Source: Eubacteriaceae bacterium Marseille-Q4139
GTDB lineage: Bacteria > Bacillota > Clostridia > Lachnospirales > Lachnospiraceae
DNA length: 64,000 bases
Assembly (NCBI GenBank): GCA_018223415.1
Contig: JAGTTQ010000001.1
Span: 614,153-678,152, forward strand
Direction of reading: 5' to 3'
The notes under the pieces are model-generated. The model was not told the origin of the DNA and did no database searches. It was given only the letters and a program-made list of their open reading frames with translations. Position numbers and translations under genes: made by a program. This document shows, piece by piece, positions 44,086 to 53,227 of the stretch (within the stretch, counting starts at the first letter, position 1; every line of letters begins with the position of its first letter).

Positions 44086-44955
44086 TTAGTGTGCGTTAAA
44101 CACAGCTTTTGCGAGGCTGCTGGTCTTAAAGAGCGTAAAGCACAGCAGAACCGTATAGCCCACACAGCTCCAGATGGCCTTGATAATGTCAGCTTCCGTT
44201 GCGATGTTCTGTACCAGCACAGCATAGATCGCCACACAGACGATGATGAGAAACGCCTGGAAGCCAAGGGCAAGCAGAGAACGCAGATAGTTCTGGCCCA
44301 TGCCGCCCGATTCCTTGCTCATCATGGTAGCCATAGGGATAGGGGCCACCGAAGTCACAAGGTAAATCTCAATCATACGGCCATAAATCACGATAAAGAT
44401 ACAGATATACAGCGCCCACATGGTAAATCCGATGGCGAGGGACTGTACCCATAAGCCAAGCAAAGGCCCCAGGTCCATTTCCATCAGCCGGGATTCCATA
44501 TCGGTCATTACAGAGGAGATGTCGATAGATGCGTCGGAACCGATGATGCCTGCCGACTGCGCTACTACGCTTTGGGTCATGTCGAACACGCCCATAACGA
44601 TGTTCCATGTATTGGTGACAAGAAGAATGGCAGCGGCAGATTTGAACACCCACTTGAAGATCATCCAGGTATCCACATCATGCAGGTTGTTTCGGTCGGT
44701 AATCATCTGAATCAGCTCCAGCGTCATCACGATAGCTAGGATCACGCCAGCAATCGGCACCATGATGGAGTTGGAGAGATTCTGGATCATGCTGAAAATG
44801 CTCCCGTTCCAGCCCTGCGGGGTCTGGCCTACCTGTGTAGCAATGTCTGCGACCTGCTGGTTTACGCTGTCGAACATCCCCGATAAGTTTCCCATGATGC
44901 CGCCCACCAGCATTTCTTTGAGCCATTGGGTCAGGGCATCCAGTAAGAAATCCAT
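44086..44955 (-). CDS. CD1112-type VirB6/TrbL-like channel protein
   Basis: The 289-residue polytopic membrane protein has at least five hydrophobic spans (for example IMVPIAGVILAIVMTLELI, AAAILLVTNTWNIVMGVF, LAIGFTMWALYICIFIVIY, AFLIIVCVAIYAVLV). It matches the CD0415/CD1112 family, the VirB6-like core of the mating channel. It is directly downstream of maff2 in these elements, and so here lies just below the broken maff2 3' half. Confidence 0.85.
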   Translation of the reverse strand: MDFLLDALTQWLKEMLVGGIMGNLSGMFDSVNQQVADIATQVGQTPQGWNGSIFSMIQNLSNSIMVPIAGVILAIVMTLELIQMITDRNNLHDVDTWMIFKWVFKSAAAILLVTNTWNIVMGVFDMTQSVVAQSAGIIGSDASIDISSVMTDMESRLMEMDLGPLLGLWVQSLAIGFTMWALYICIFIVIYGRMIEIYLVTSVAPIPMATMMSKESGGMGQNYLRSLLALGFQAFLIIVCVAIYAVLVQNIATEADIIKAIWSCVGYTVLLCFTLFKTSSLAKAVFNAH

Positions 44956-45038
44956 ACGGTGTCAACCTCCTTTCAGCCGCCCCCGCTTAGGGGCAGGGGC
45001 GGCAAGGATTTCTTATGACAGCTTAACGACGGGAGCGA

Positions 45039-45134
45039 TTAGACGGTGAACAGGCCGGAAAGCAGGGGTACGAGGACCATGCCGACCACGGCGACGCCAG
45101 CGCCAGCCATGAGCTGCTTCATGCCCTGGGACTT
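45039..45134 (-). pseudogene. maff2: maff2, 3' fragment (31 codons) cut by inserted element
   Basis: The minus strand reads KSQGMKQLMAGAGVAVVGMV...LSGLFTV and then TAA, the second half of the small Maff2 membrane protein that normally follows VirD4 and precedes VirB6. The matching first half is 10 kb away at 55143-55265. Joining GCG-AA from that side to AAG-TCC here restores the family sequence GAKSQGMKQ, so the gene was split by insertion. Confidence 0.85.
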
Positions 45135-45223
45135 TACTGATGTGCGATAAAGAAGTAATAGAAGTGTAAAAAATTTTGCCGTTCCTATCCGGCACTCGCG
45201 CGTTGTGTCGGATAGGTCGGGCG

Positions 45224-46843
45224 TTAGGCTTCGGGCAAGTCAATCTTGCCGACAAAGCTGTAATAAATCTCAATGTCCTGCCTGCGGGTGCCGTTCTCGT
45301 CATAGCTGCACTCATGCACGACGATTTTCTCAATCATCTCCCGCAAGAGGGTGGGGGTCAATTCCTCAAAGGCAAGGTGCTTTCGGACGATACCCATAAA
45401 CTTTTCCGCATTGACGGTGGCGGCCTGCGACTTGGAAAGTTCCTCCTGCAAAGCGGCGGCGCGGTCTTTCAGTTCCCGCTGTTCCTGCTCATAGTCTGCC
45501 GACAGTTCCATGAAACGCTCGTCGCTGATTTTGCCGTTCACATTGTCCTCATACAGCCGCTTGATTATGCGGCTCACTTCAGAAATGCGCTCCTGTGCCT
45601 GTTCAAGCTGCTTCGTGGCTGCGGCGGTCTTTCTCTTGCCGCCGATCTCGTTCTGCTGGATAAGCAGCTTCACAAAGCGGCTCTCATGCTTGGCGGCATA
45701 CTCGGTCACTTGCCGGAGATTGGAGAGGACACCGGCGGTCAACAGGTCGGTGCGGATAAAGTGCGCCGTACAGTCGCGGGTGCGCTTCTTGTAGCTGCCG
45801 CAGATGTAACAGTCCTGCTTGCGGTTCTTGTTCTGATACCGCTGCTGGTACATCACATGGCCGCAGTCGGCGCAGAACAGCATACCGGAGAACAGCCCCA
45901 CTTCATCATAGCGGTTCGGGCGTTTGCGCTGCTTGCGTAACTCCTGCACGCGCTCCCATGTTTCCGTGTCGATAATCGGCTCATGGTGGTTCGGGAAAAT
46001 GGCCTGCTTCTCGATGGGGTTCTCTACGCTGTGCTTGGTCTTGTAAGAGGGCTTCTCCGTCTTGAAGTTTACCAGACAGCCGGTGTACTCCCGGTTTTCC
46101 AACAGGTGGACAACGGTATTTGTCGCCCATTTGCACTCATAGCCGGGGTGATAGCGGCGTGTGCTGCCAGTCCGCTGATATTCCAGCGTCCCCGGCGTGG
46201 GGATTTGCTGCTCCGTAAGCATACGGGCAATCTTGGTCGGGCCGTTCCCGGCAAGGCAAAGCTGGTATATCTGCTTGACTACCGGCGCGGTTTCCTCGTC
46301 AACGATATAGTTCTCGTCCTCGTCCATGAGGTAGCCATACACCGGCTTGCTGGTAACGGGCTTGCCGCTCATGCCTTTTGCTCGTTTTACTGCCTTGATT
46401 TTCTTGCTCGTATCTCTCACCAGCCATTCGTTGAACAGATTTCGCAGAGGGGTAAAATCGTTGTCCATGCCGCCGTTTGCGCTGTCCACATTGTCGTTGA
46501 CAGCGATAAAACGCACTCCCTTTTGAGGGAACAGCATTTCCGTGTAAAATCCCACCTGCAAGTAGTTACGCCCTAACCGGCTCATGTCCTTGACGATGAC
46601 CGTACCCACTTTCCCGGCTTCAATGTCTGCAAGCATGGCTTGAAAACCGGGCCTTTGAAAGTTCGCGCCGGAATAGCCGTCGTCGGTGTACCAGCGCAGG
46701 TTGGTAAAGCCATTCTGTTTTGCAAAGGTTTCGAGTATCCGTTTTTGGTTCGATATGGAATTACTCTCGCCTTGCAATTCGTCCTCATGGGACAATCTCG
46801 GATAAAGGGCGGTAATGAGGTTTTGGGTGGCTTGTCTTAACAT
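45224..46843 (-). CDS. Large serine recombinase of the maff2-inserted element
   Basis: 539 residues. The resolvase domain begins ITALYPRLSHEDE, whose Ser is the predicted nucleophile (the usual Cys before Arg is Pro here), with KDMSRLGRNYL as helix D. The Recombinase domain (PVYGYLMDEDENYIVDEE), zinc ribbon (LFCADCGHVMYQQ, CYICGSY) and a C-terminal coiled coil follow. It resembles the TnpX/Tn4451 group. It ends 90 bp from the left end of the element, the usual place for the integrase, and therefore probably made the insertion into maff2. AACGGAGG precedes ATG 46843. Confidence 0.9.
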   Translation of the reverse strand: MLRQATQNLITALYPRLSHEDELQGESNSISNQKRILETFAKQNGFTNLRWYTDDGYSGANFQRPGFQAMLADIEAGKVGTVIVKDMSRLGRNYLQVGFYTEMLFPQKGVRFIAVNDNVDSANGGMDNDFTPLRNLFNEWLVRDTSKKIKAVKRAKGMSGKPVTSKPVYGYLMDEDENYIVDEETAPVVKQIYQLCLAGNGPTKIARMLTEQQIPTPGTLEYQRTGSTRRYHPGYECKWATNTVVHLLENREYTGCLVNFKTEKPSYKTKHSVENPIEKQAIFPNHHEPIIDTETWERVQELRKQRKRPNRYDEVGLFSGMLFCADCGHVMYQQRYQNKNRKQDCYICGSYKKRTRDCTAHFIRTDLLTAGVLSNLRQVTEYAAKHESRFVKLLIQQNEIGGKRKTAAATKQLEQAQERISEVSRIIKRLYEDNVNGKISDERFMELSADYEQEQRELKDRAAALQEELSKSQAATVNAEKFMGIVRKHLAFEELTPTLLREMIEKIVVHECSYDENGTRRQDIEIYYSFVGKIDLPEA

Positions 46844-46954
46844 AAAATCCTCCGTTTCCGACAGCCAGCCCCACTATTCCGTGGTTTCATTGTACCACGG
46901 AACAGGGCTGGTTGTATAGCGGCAAAAGTGTCAAATCTGCTTCTTTACAGCTTG

Positions 46955-47143
46955 TCAAATCGCCGGTTTTTGTGTAGCAGCGGCTTCCGCTTCCAGTACC
47001 CGCGCCATTTTGTCGGCGGCGGTGGTGGTAGTGTCTTTCTTGAAATAGCCGGACACGACAAGGACGGAATTGCCCATGCGGATTTCCGTCACACAGTCGG
47101 GGCGGCGGGCGGTGCGGGTGTCGGGCTGCTTGTTATCTGCCAT
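46955..47143 (-). CDS. tnpW: TnpW-family transposon protein
   Basis: The 62-residue product (start at 47143, AAAGGAG upstream) has the TnpW core DCVTEIRMGNSVLVVSGYFK and ends ATQKPAI, as in Tn4451-type and many clostridial elements. The frame extends further 5' without a start site. The function is unproven. It lies between the recombinase and the DnaC-like gene. Confidence 0.78.
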   Translation of the reverse strand: MADNKQPDTRTARRPDCVTEIRMGNSVLVVSGYFKKDTTTTAADKMARVLEAEAAATQKPAI

Positions 47144-47157
47144 AGGCAATACTCCTT

Positions 47158-48000
47158 TCACTCGTTCATCAGTTCTTTCAAAAGCCCCAGCTTGTCCTGT
47201 GCGGCCTTTTTGCGGAAATTGCCGCCGGTACAGCACACCGGGGGACACATTTCCAGCACCCGGTCATAAATCCGGGAATGGGCGGTGTCTTTTGGGTGCT
47301 GCAACTCTGAAAGCGTGAGGTTGGTCGTGACGATCAGCGGCTTGCGGCTGCGGTAACGGCTGTCAATCACATGGAAAACCTGTTCCAGCCCGTATTCTGT
47401 CCCGCGCTCCATACCGAAGTCGTCAAGGATTAGCAGCGGATAGCGGCAAAGACGGGAAATATATTCATTCCTGCCCTCAAAGCTGGCGGCAAGGTCATTG
47501 AGGATAAGGGCAAAATTCGTCATATAGACGGGGATTTCTTTCTCCATGAGGGCGTTTGCGATACAGCCCGCAAGGTAACTCTTGCCGGTGCCGACGCTCC
47601 CCCAGAACAGGCAGCCCACATTCCCGGCGTAAGCCCGTTCCCAGTTCTTCACATAGTTGCGCGCCCGGATTGCCTGCGGGTTCTGGCCGTTGTCGTTCTC
47701 AAAAGTCCAGTCCCGCATGGCGGGGTCGGTAAAGCCCCGGCGTTTCAAGTCCTCTACGGTGTCAAGGTGCTTTTGCCGTTTCTCGGCGGCTTCCCGTTCC
47801 TCGCGGGCGGCTCTCTGGCAGTCGCACTCTGCCGGGTGGCGGTCACGGCCAAAGATAGCGGCCTTGTCCGGCGCAAAATAGGCTTCTTTCGGCTTATGGC
47901 ACTTGCCGCAGTACAGTAAACCGTCCTCGCCGGTGTAGTCCTCCTGCTCCGGGGTGGTGGCGGTCAATCTGTCAATCATTTCTGAAAATGTGGTGTTCAT
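47158..48000 (-). CDS. DnaC/IstB-like ATP-binding replication protein
   Basis: AAA+ ATPase of 280 residues with FWGSVGTGKSYLAG (Walker A, near residue 133), LLILDDFGMERG (Walker B) and LIVTTNLTLSEL (sensor 1); an N-terminal Cys motif (YCGKCHKPKE) probably binds zinc. Like DnaC it would load a replicative helicase for the element together with RepA, encoded just upstream with a 4-bp overlap. Confidence 0.85.
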   Translation of the reverse strand: MNTTFSEMIDRLTATTPEQEDYTGEDGLLYCGKCHKPKEAYFAPDKAAIFGRDRHPAECDCQRAAREEREAAEKRQKHLDTVEDLKRRGFTDPAMRDWTFENDNGQNPQAIRARNYVKNWERAYAGNVGCLFWGSVGTGKSYLAGCIANALMEKEIPVYMTNFALILNDLAASFEGRNEYISRLCRYPLLILDDFGMERGTEYGLEQVFHVIDSRYRSRKPLIVTTNLTLSELQHPKDTAHSRIYDRVLEMCPPVCCTGGNFRKKAAQDKLGLLKELMNE

Positions 48001-48848
48001 AGGCTCTCTCCCTCCTTGAATGAGTAATCGGGGACGCCCTGTTTTGCGGCTCCCTTTCTGTCCCGGTCTGCCCACATACGGACAGCGGCGGCATAGTTGC
48101 GGTAATCTTTCCCGGTGGCGGCGATATACTGGCTCAATTCCTCGATGAACCGTTCCAGCCTGTCGGGGTACTCTGCCTGCAACTCGTCGTATTCGGTCTG
48201 TGACAGAAAAATATTCTGGTATCTGCCAAAAGCTGCGGGCGGCTCCCCACTCGCTCCCATTGTTTGGTTCTCTGTAAGGTTGTTTATAGTAGTTTGGTTA
48301 GGGGACGGTTTTCCGACCATCATAAGGTCGGTTTTCTGACCATCAGTAGGTCGGTTTTCCGGCTCTGTGAGGGTCGGATTTCCGGCCATCAGTTGGTCGG
48401 AAAACTGTACCTGTGGCACACGCGGCACTTTCACATATAGCCGGTTCGGTGCGGAGAAGCCGCCCCGTTCCCGTTCCAAAAGCCCCGCCATGTCCAGTTC
48501 GTTAAGCGCCCCCTTTATGGTGGTGCTGCCTTTATCCAGTATTTCGGCTATCTCCGCGATGGGATAGATAATATAAATCCTGCCCTCGTCGTCCTGCCAC
48601 TTGTTCTTCTGGGAGAGGGTGGAGCGGTCTAACAGCAGCGCATAGAGCAGCTTGGCGGTCTGGGAAATCTCCATTTTGAACAGGAAACGGGGATAGGGCA
48701 GATAGGCGGGCAGCTTCGTGTCTGCCGTGATATAATCAGCGATAGTATCACCTCCCTGTGTTCGGGTTGATTTTGGCGGTTTGTACGCATTTAGAACGCC
48801 GTTTCCGGAGGAAAAGGATAAATGTATCGCACACCCTTTGACACCCAC
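47997..48848 (-). CDS. repA: RepA_N-type replication initiator
   Basis: The core (LPAYLPYPRFLFKMEISQTA, LLDRSTLSQKNKW, IYPIAEIAEILDKGSTTIKGAL) is the RepA_N winged-helix initiator domain. A Thr/Pro-rich linker and a DUF6017-like C terminus (YQNIFLSQTEYDELQAEYP) follow. The first canonical start is GTG 48848 with no good site; a perfect GGGAGG lies 7 nt before an in-frame ATC at 48743, exactly where family members begin (xADYITAD), so the true start may be ATC or a mutated ATG. It initiates replication of the excised circle. Confidence 0.82.
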   Translation of the reverse strand: MGVKGCAIHLSFSSGNGVLNAYKPPKSTRTQGGDTIADYITADTKLPAYLPYPRFLFKMEISQTAKLLYALLLDRSTLSQKNKWQDDEGRIYIIYPIAEIAEILDKGSTTIKGALNELDMAGLLERERGGFSAPNRLYVKVPRVPQVQFSDQLMAGNPTLTEPENRPTDGQKTDLMMVGKPSPNQTTINNLTENQTMGASGEPPAAFGRYQNIFLSQTEYDELQAEYPDRLERFIEELSQYIAATGKDYRNYAAAVRMWADRDRKGAAKQGVPDYSFKEGESL

Positions 48849-48863
48849 GAAAAAAGCCTTGAT

Positions 48864-49250
48864 TTATGCGGGTTTGAAAGGCTCTAAAGCGTGACATTTA
48901 TGCCTTTGTTTCCGTTTTCGCTCGGCGGCTTTGATTTTCTTCATGCGTCCGGCGCAGTCGGGGCAGTATTTTCCCCGGTTGGATTTGGGGACAAAGGCCG
49001 CGCCGCAGACGGCGCACCGTTTCCGGCTCCCCCGGTACAAGAGGGCTGCGGCCAGTTCCCCGTCAAGGGGCAGGACAGCCACACGGAACCACCGGCACAT
49101 GAGGGAAAGGGAAATGCTCTGGACGCACACGCAAGGCTCCCCGTCATCTAACAGCAGACAGTTCCCTCCATCGTAGTTACAGCACTCATGCACCAGCCGC
49201 CGCGCCCGCCGGTGCTGTCGGTAGTCCATGCGGGGCAGCTTATCGTTCAT
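48864..49250 (-). CDS. Cysteine-rich VLP-domain protein
   Basis: 128 residues from ATG 49250. The N-terminal part (HECCNYDGGNCLLLDDGEPCVCVQSIS) is the cysteine-rich VLP domain, and RCAVCGAAFVPKSNRGKYC is a second zinc finger; the tail is very basic. Such proteins accompany relaxase genes in Tn4451-like and related elements. It overlaps the relaxase by 11 bp. A nucleic-acid-binding role is likely from the zinc fingers and charge. Confidence 0.75.
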   Translation of the reverse strand: MNDKLPRMDYRQHRRARRLVHECCNYDGGNCLLLDDGEPCVCVQSISLSLMCRWFRVAVLPLDGELAAALLYRGSRKRCAVCGAAFVPKSNRGKYCPDCAGRMKKIKAAERKRKQRHKCHALEPFKPA

Positions 49251-50865
49251 GGCTCTGCTCCTTTCTGCGGCGGGGTTCCTCCCGGCGCAAAATCTGGTCG
49301 ATGTTCCGCTTGACGGTCTGCAACTCCGCATACCGCTGTTTCTGTTCGTGGTAGGTGTTATACAGGCCGGATTTCTTGGAAACAAGCTGCTCGATCTCGT
49401 CCCGCAACGCTTTCCGGGCGGGCAGCTTGGTAATACCATGCGCCTTGAAATACCGGGCGGCTGCGTCGGCTATGATAAAGTCGCTCTCATGCGCCTGCCG
49501 GTATGCGGCGCGGGCTTTCTCGGATTTCTGCGCTTTCAGCCCGTCGCGGGCGGGCTTGGTCTTGGCGTAGGCAAGCACCTGCCGCTGCAACTCCTTTTTC
49601 CCTTGTAGCTTCGTTTCCAGTGCTTTCAGTTCGCCGCTGGTCTGGCGCATTTCCTGATAGGCAGTATCAACGGCGGCTTCTAACTGCTCCGGGGAAGTAA
49701 AGCCGTATTCCTGATACACATTCAGCGTCGCGGCCATCTGTTTGAGGTTGTGCATGGTCGCCCAGCGTTCATAGCCCCGGCCTTTGCCCTCGGCTTTCTT
49801 CTGCTCAATGTCCACAAGCCGCTGCACATTCGGGGCGGTTCGGGCGGCTCTGTCTGCCCGCAGTTGGTCTTTGATAGAGGGCGGCGTACTGGATATAGCT
49901 GCGGCCTTTTCTGCGGTTCTGGCGGCGTTCTGTTCCAAAACGGCAAGGACAGCGGCGCGTTCAAAATCGTCGCCCAGCTTGCGGGCGGTAATGGGCTTTG
50001 TCCTGTCTGGCGTGAGGTAACTAAGCCGCCCCCGGCTCTCCTTGACGGCCACGCCCTCCCGCAGCAGCAGAGAGGAAAAGTCCTCGAATGAGGCCGCCGC
50101 AGACAGCGCGGCGCGTATGGTCTGCCGCAGCTTCTCCTTGTTCGTTTCAAACTTGGTCTGCCGGGGCGTGATACCGCCTGCAATCATGGGGGCGTTCTGC
50201 TTATCCAGCGCGGCCTGTCCCTTTTTCTGCGCCCAATACTCTCGGTCTGTGACGCGGTTCTTGCTGCCGTTCAAGAGGTCGATTTGATAAAGCCCCTCCC
50301 GGTGGCACATCTCCATGACTTCGGACTTGAAGTAGCGCAAGGCCGCGTCGGTACAGCGGTGCTTGCACCCGGCTTTCGTGTCGGCTGGCCTGTCCATGTA
50401 GGGCAGGAACGGCACTTCCTCAATCCGCAGGCTGTTAATGACGATATGCACATGGATATTGCCGCTGTGGTTATGCCCGTCCGGGTGAGTGCATACAAGG
50501 GCTTGGTGGCCGGGGAAATGTTCGGCGCAAAACTTCTCGCCCAATGCCTGCGCCCGGTCTACGGTCAAGCCGTTGTCCGGCCCGTCCCGTGGGTCAAAGC
50601 TGATGATATAGTGGTGGCTTTTCACATCTTCCCGCCGCTGGTTTTTCTCATAGCGGAGATTTGCCCGCATACACGCAACGGCAAAATCCTCCCCGCCGCA
50701 GTTCAGCGTGGACAGCCGGTAGTCCTCGCGGGGGATAAGCCTGCCGGTTTCATCAAGGACGGGCTTCATGGTAAACTCGTCATGCTCAAACAGCAGATAC
50801 TGTTCGGCGGCTCCGTAGTCGGCGTTTTTAGAGTTGATATGCTTGAGTGTTGCCAACCGCGTCAC
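49240..50865 (-). CDS. Relaxase of the nested mobilisable element
   Basis: 541 residues. The relaxase domain has a conserved N terminus (RLATLKHINSKNADYGAAEQYLL) and the histidine motif HPDGHNHSGNIHVHIVIN (residues ~125-145). A long coiled-coil basic C terminus follows. It is distinct in sequence from the ICE relaxase at 19-20 kb. GTG 50865 overlaps the end of the mobC gene. It would nick this element's own oriT so that a helper ICE can move it. Confidence 0.88.
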   Translation of the reverse strand: MTRLATLKHINSKNADYGAAEQYLLFEHDEFTMKPVLDETGRLIPREDYRLSTLNCGGEDFAVACMRANLRYEKNQRREDVKSHHYIISFDPRDGPDNGLTVDRAQALGEKFCAEHFPGHQALVCTHPDGHNHSGNIHVHIVINSLRIEEVPFLPYMDRPADTKAGCKHRCTDAALRYFKSEVMEMCHREGLYQIDLLNGSKNRVTDREYWAQKKGQAALDKQNAPMIAGGITPRQTKFETNKEKLRQTIRAALSAAASFEDFSSLLLREGVAVKESRGRLSYLTPDRTKPITARKLGDDFERAAVLAVLEQNAARTAEKAAAISSTPPSIKDQLRADRAARTAPNVQRLVDIEQKKAEGKGRGYERWATMHNLKQMAATLNVYQEYGFTSPEQLEAAVDTAYQEMRQTSGELKALETKLQGKKELQRQVLAYAKTKPARDGLKAQKSEKARAAYRQAHESDFIIADAAARYFKAHGITKLPARKALRDEIEQLVSKKSGLYNTYHEQKQRYAELQTVKRNIDQILRREEPRRRKEQSHER

Positions 50866-51226
50866 CTACTTTCTGTAAGACTTCATACTTGAGGGCGGCA
50901 AGGTCGGCTATGGCGGCGCGTACCTCGCCGGACAGCGCGTTGTAGGGTGCGCCGTACTCGTTCAGACACCGGGCTATCTGGTTAAGGTTGCCGCCGATTT
51001 TGCCGTACTCGGCTGTGAGTTTCCCGACAGCGGAAAGCAGCTCGTCATTGACCGCTGATACATGGATAACGGGGCGTATGGCGGTGCGCCGTATCGCCTG
51101 CCGGAGAAATTCGGACTGGCTGATACCATAGGGCGCAAGCCGCGCTGTGAAGTCGGCGTATTCATCTTCGGACAGCCGGGTTTTCACAACGCGGCTGCGG
51201 TGGGGTGTGTTGTATCGCTTCGGCAT
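50828..51226 (-). CDS. mobC: MobC of the nested element
   Basis: 132 residues from ATG 51226 with GAGAGGAGG upstream. A ribbon-helix-helix (RVVKTRLSEDEYADFTARLAPYGI, then SEFLRQAIRR) is followed by the MobC signature KIGGNLNQIARCLNEYGAPY. It overlaps the relaxase gene by ~38 bp in another frame, which fits joint expression. Confidence 0.85.
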   Translation of the reverse strand: MPKRYNTPHRSRVVKTRLSEDEYADFTARLAPYGISQSEFLRQAIRRTAIRPVIHVSAVNDELLSAVGKLTAEYGKIGGNLNQIARCLNEYGAPYNALSGEVRAAIADLAALKYEVLQKVGDAVGNTQAYQL

Positions 51227-52052
51227 AGGCTGAAAACCTCCTCTCACTATTCCTATTGCTGAATTTTTTCGGATTTTGGGCGGAGAATTTTTCCCCTCAC
51301 TCCTCCTATTGGGCAACTTTTTTCTACTTTGGGCGGAGAAATCTCTCTACCCCTTTCATTGCTGAACTTTTCGGGAAATAACAAAAATTTTTTTGCGTTT
51401 GGGGTAAAAAACTCTCTACTTCTCCCATTGGGCAACTTTTTGGAAAATAACAAAAACTGTTTTCAGTTTTTTCGCCCGCAAGGGCGCAAAGCAGGGTTTG
51501 GGGAAGGCACTCCCCAACAAGTTTCCCGCGAGGGGCAAAACCGCAGAATTGCGGATTTTGGCACCGTGGTAGAAACTTGCTCTGTAACTGCCGCAAACTG
51601 CCCCTGTCTGGTTTTTGCGTACATAGAACGGACAGGGCGGGGCTTCCGGCTCGCTGTGTACGGTCTTTTTTCCTTTTCGCTAAAGATACATTTCAAAGGC
51701 CGCCAGCTACCCGCTGAAAGAAGATTTTTCAAAATTTCTTTTGCCTTAGTAATCCGGGCAACAGGTTTTTGGCAACCGGCGGGGCAGAAAATTTTTCCTT
51801 TCACTCCCTACACCACCGCGTTTTGAAATTTGCCAAACAAAACGGCTTATTTTCTCTTTGCTTCTTACTACGGACAAAAATCAGAAATGCCAAACGCCGG
51901 GGCAAAAAATTTCCCTCTCACTTACTACTACAATCCAAACAGGGCAAAATGGCCGGAAACGGAGCTGGGCAACAAAAAAAGCAGCAAATCTTTTTCAGAC
52001 TTACTGCTTTCACTGGCCGCGCCGGTGGGCGGCGGGTATTCAGTTGTAAAGT
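51227..52052. repeat. Non-coding region with six degenerate direct repeats
   Basis: Units start near 51230, 51278, 51331, 51401, 51781 and 51899. Shared features are GGGGC(A/G)(A/G)A, AATTTTTCCY, CTCTCACT, CCYATTG and (G/C)GGCAACTTTT; the first unit includes the mobC ribosome binding site. Frames across the area are Phe/Lys-rich and unlike neighbouring genes, so I regard it as gene-free. It lies just upstream of mobC-relaxase and so is a natural place for oriT or the replication origin. Confidence 0.6.
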
Positions 52053-52250
52053 TTATCGGTCAAAACGAAATTTGAATAAAGCAGCAATTAGCTTCTGCTT
52101 CACATATTCCTCAACCTCGGCGTTGACTTTCCCGTGTACTTTGGAACAGTAGCGGATATATCCGGCGTAGTGGGAAAGAACGGTGTCGATTGCGTCCGGG
52201 TCGCCCTCATGCGCCTTGACGATTGTTTCATAGGGGAGAAGTTTACTCAT
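52053..52250 (-). CDS. Helix-turn-helix conjugative element regulator
   Basis: The 65-residue protein matches the short helix-turn-helix proteins of Tn916-like and Tn4451-like elements (LPYETIVKAHEGDPDAIDTVL, HYAGYIRYCSK). It overlaps the sigma-factor gene by 8 bp. The pair is arranged like the Tn916 orf7/orf8 regulators that control transfer genes. Confidence 0.78.
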   Translation of the reverse strand: MSKLLPYETIVKAHEGDPDAIDTVLSHYAGYIRYCSKVHGKVNAEVEEYVKQKLIAALFKFRFDR

Positions 52251-52665
52251 AGCGTTTTCCCTCCATAAGCCGCCGGAGCCGCTTCAAGGCAAGCTGGATA
52301 TGCCGCCCCGCTGTGCTGCGTGTCCGGCCGATATGTACGCCGATCACGCGCTGCGGCTGGCGCATGAAATAGTAGCGGAAAATTTCTTCCTGCGTCTGCT
52401 CCGGCAAGAGGGCAAGGGCAGCGGCAAGTTCCGCATGGTACAGAACGGCGGTCTGTCCGCAGGCGGTAAAAAGATATTCTTCAAGCTGCTCCGGCTCGGC
52501 AAACTGGACAAACTTCTCATTCATCAGATAGTCAAGGGAAACTTCCCGTTCCCACCTCCGGCGCAGATTGATAACTTTATCTATGGCTGCATGACGAATG
52601 ACAACCTTGCAAAAGGCGTTAAAGGTGTACTGGATATGCACCTTGTAGGCTTCATCTTCGGTCAT
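52243..52665 (-). CDS. Sigma-70 family factor of the nested element
   Basis: The ~140-residue protein from ATG 52665 (AGGGGG upstream) has a region-2-like N terminus (HIQYTFNAFCKVVIRHAAID) and a C-terminal helix-turn-helix (LLPEQTQEEIFRYYFMRQ, RTRSTAGRHIQLALKRL), as in Tn916 Orf7-type sigma factors. It probably directs expression of the element's mobilisation genes. Confidence 0.8.
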   Translation of the reverse strand: MTEDEAYKVHIQYTFNAFCKVVIRHAAIDKVINLRRRWEREVSLDYLMNEKFVQFAEPEQLEEYLFTACGQTAVLYHAELAAALALLPEQTQEEIFRYYFMRQPQRVIGVHIGRTRSTAGRHIQLALKRLRRLMEGKRYE

Positions 52666-52813
52666 GGAAATTCCCCCTCTCTGATAATAGTGCGGGGCGG
52701 CAGCACTCCTTGCTGTCGCCCCTTGATTGCCTGTTTGCAAAAGCGGGCGGGGCTGTCAACGGCGGCGCGTATGCGCCGTTCATCTTGACCGTTGACTGGC
52801 TCGGCTGGCTTTG

Positions 52814-53224
52814 CTATTTGAAATTAGTCTGAATAAATTTCTTTAATGCTGTTATTTTTTGCTCAATCGCTGATATGGTTTCCCGATACTCTCCCTCGTC
52901 TTTTCCTGTGGGATCTTCCAGCCCCCAATCTTCCCGATATTTGCAAGGTAGATAAGGACAGTTTACATTACACCCCATTGTTACAACAATATCAACAGGA
53001 GGAAGTGCGCTCAACAGTTTACTGTATTGCGTTTTTTCCATGTCAATGTTATAGAGTTGTTTCATCAACCGAACCGCTTCCTGATTGATTTGCGGTACAG
53101 TTTCTGTACCGGCAGAGTAACTTTCAAAAATATCAGCGGCCAGATATTTCCCAAGTGCTTCTGCAATTTGACTGCGACAGGAATTGTGAACACAGATAAA
53201 TGCTACTTTTGGCTTTTCTTTCAT
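52814..53224 (-). CDS. arsC: Thioredoxin-linked arsenate reductase
   Basis: The 136-residue low-molecular-weight phosphatase-fold enzyme has CVHNSCRSQ (residues 10-18, the P-loop with nucleophilic Cys), CNVNCPYLPCKYREDWGL with the additional redox cysteines, and DPTGK. It reduces arsenate to arsenite, using thioredoxin. It is the last gene of the cassette arsR-permease-thioredoxin-arsC, 3 bp after the thioredoxin gene. The gene is complete. Confidence 0.92.
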   Translation of the reverse strand: MKEKPKVAFICVHNSCRSQIAEALGKYLAADIFESYSAGTETVPQINQEAVRLMKQLYNIDMEKTQYSKLLSALPPVDIVVTMGCNVNCPYLPCKYREDWGLEDPTGKDEGEYRETISAIEQKITALKKFIQTNFK

Positions 53225-53227
53225 ACT

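Noticed and set aside
51329..51826. Overlapping frames on both strands in the repeat region
   Set aside because: Phe/Lys/Ser-rich translation, no start sites, and the bases are explained by the repeats.
51227..52052. CRISPR-like array
   Set aside because: Repeats are degenerate and irregularly spaced, with no cas genes nearby.
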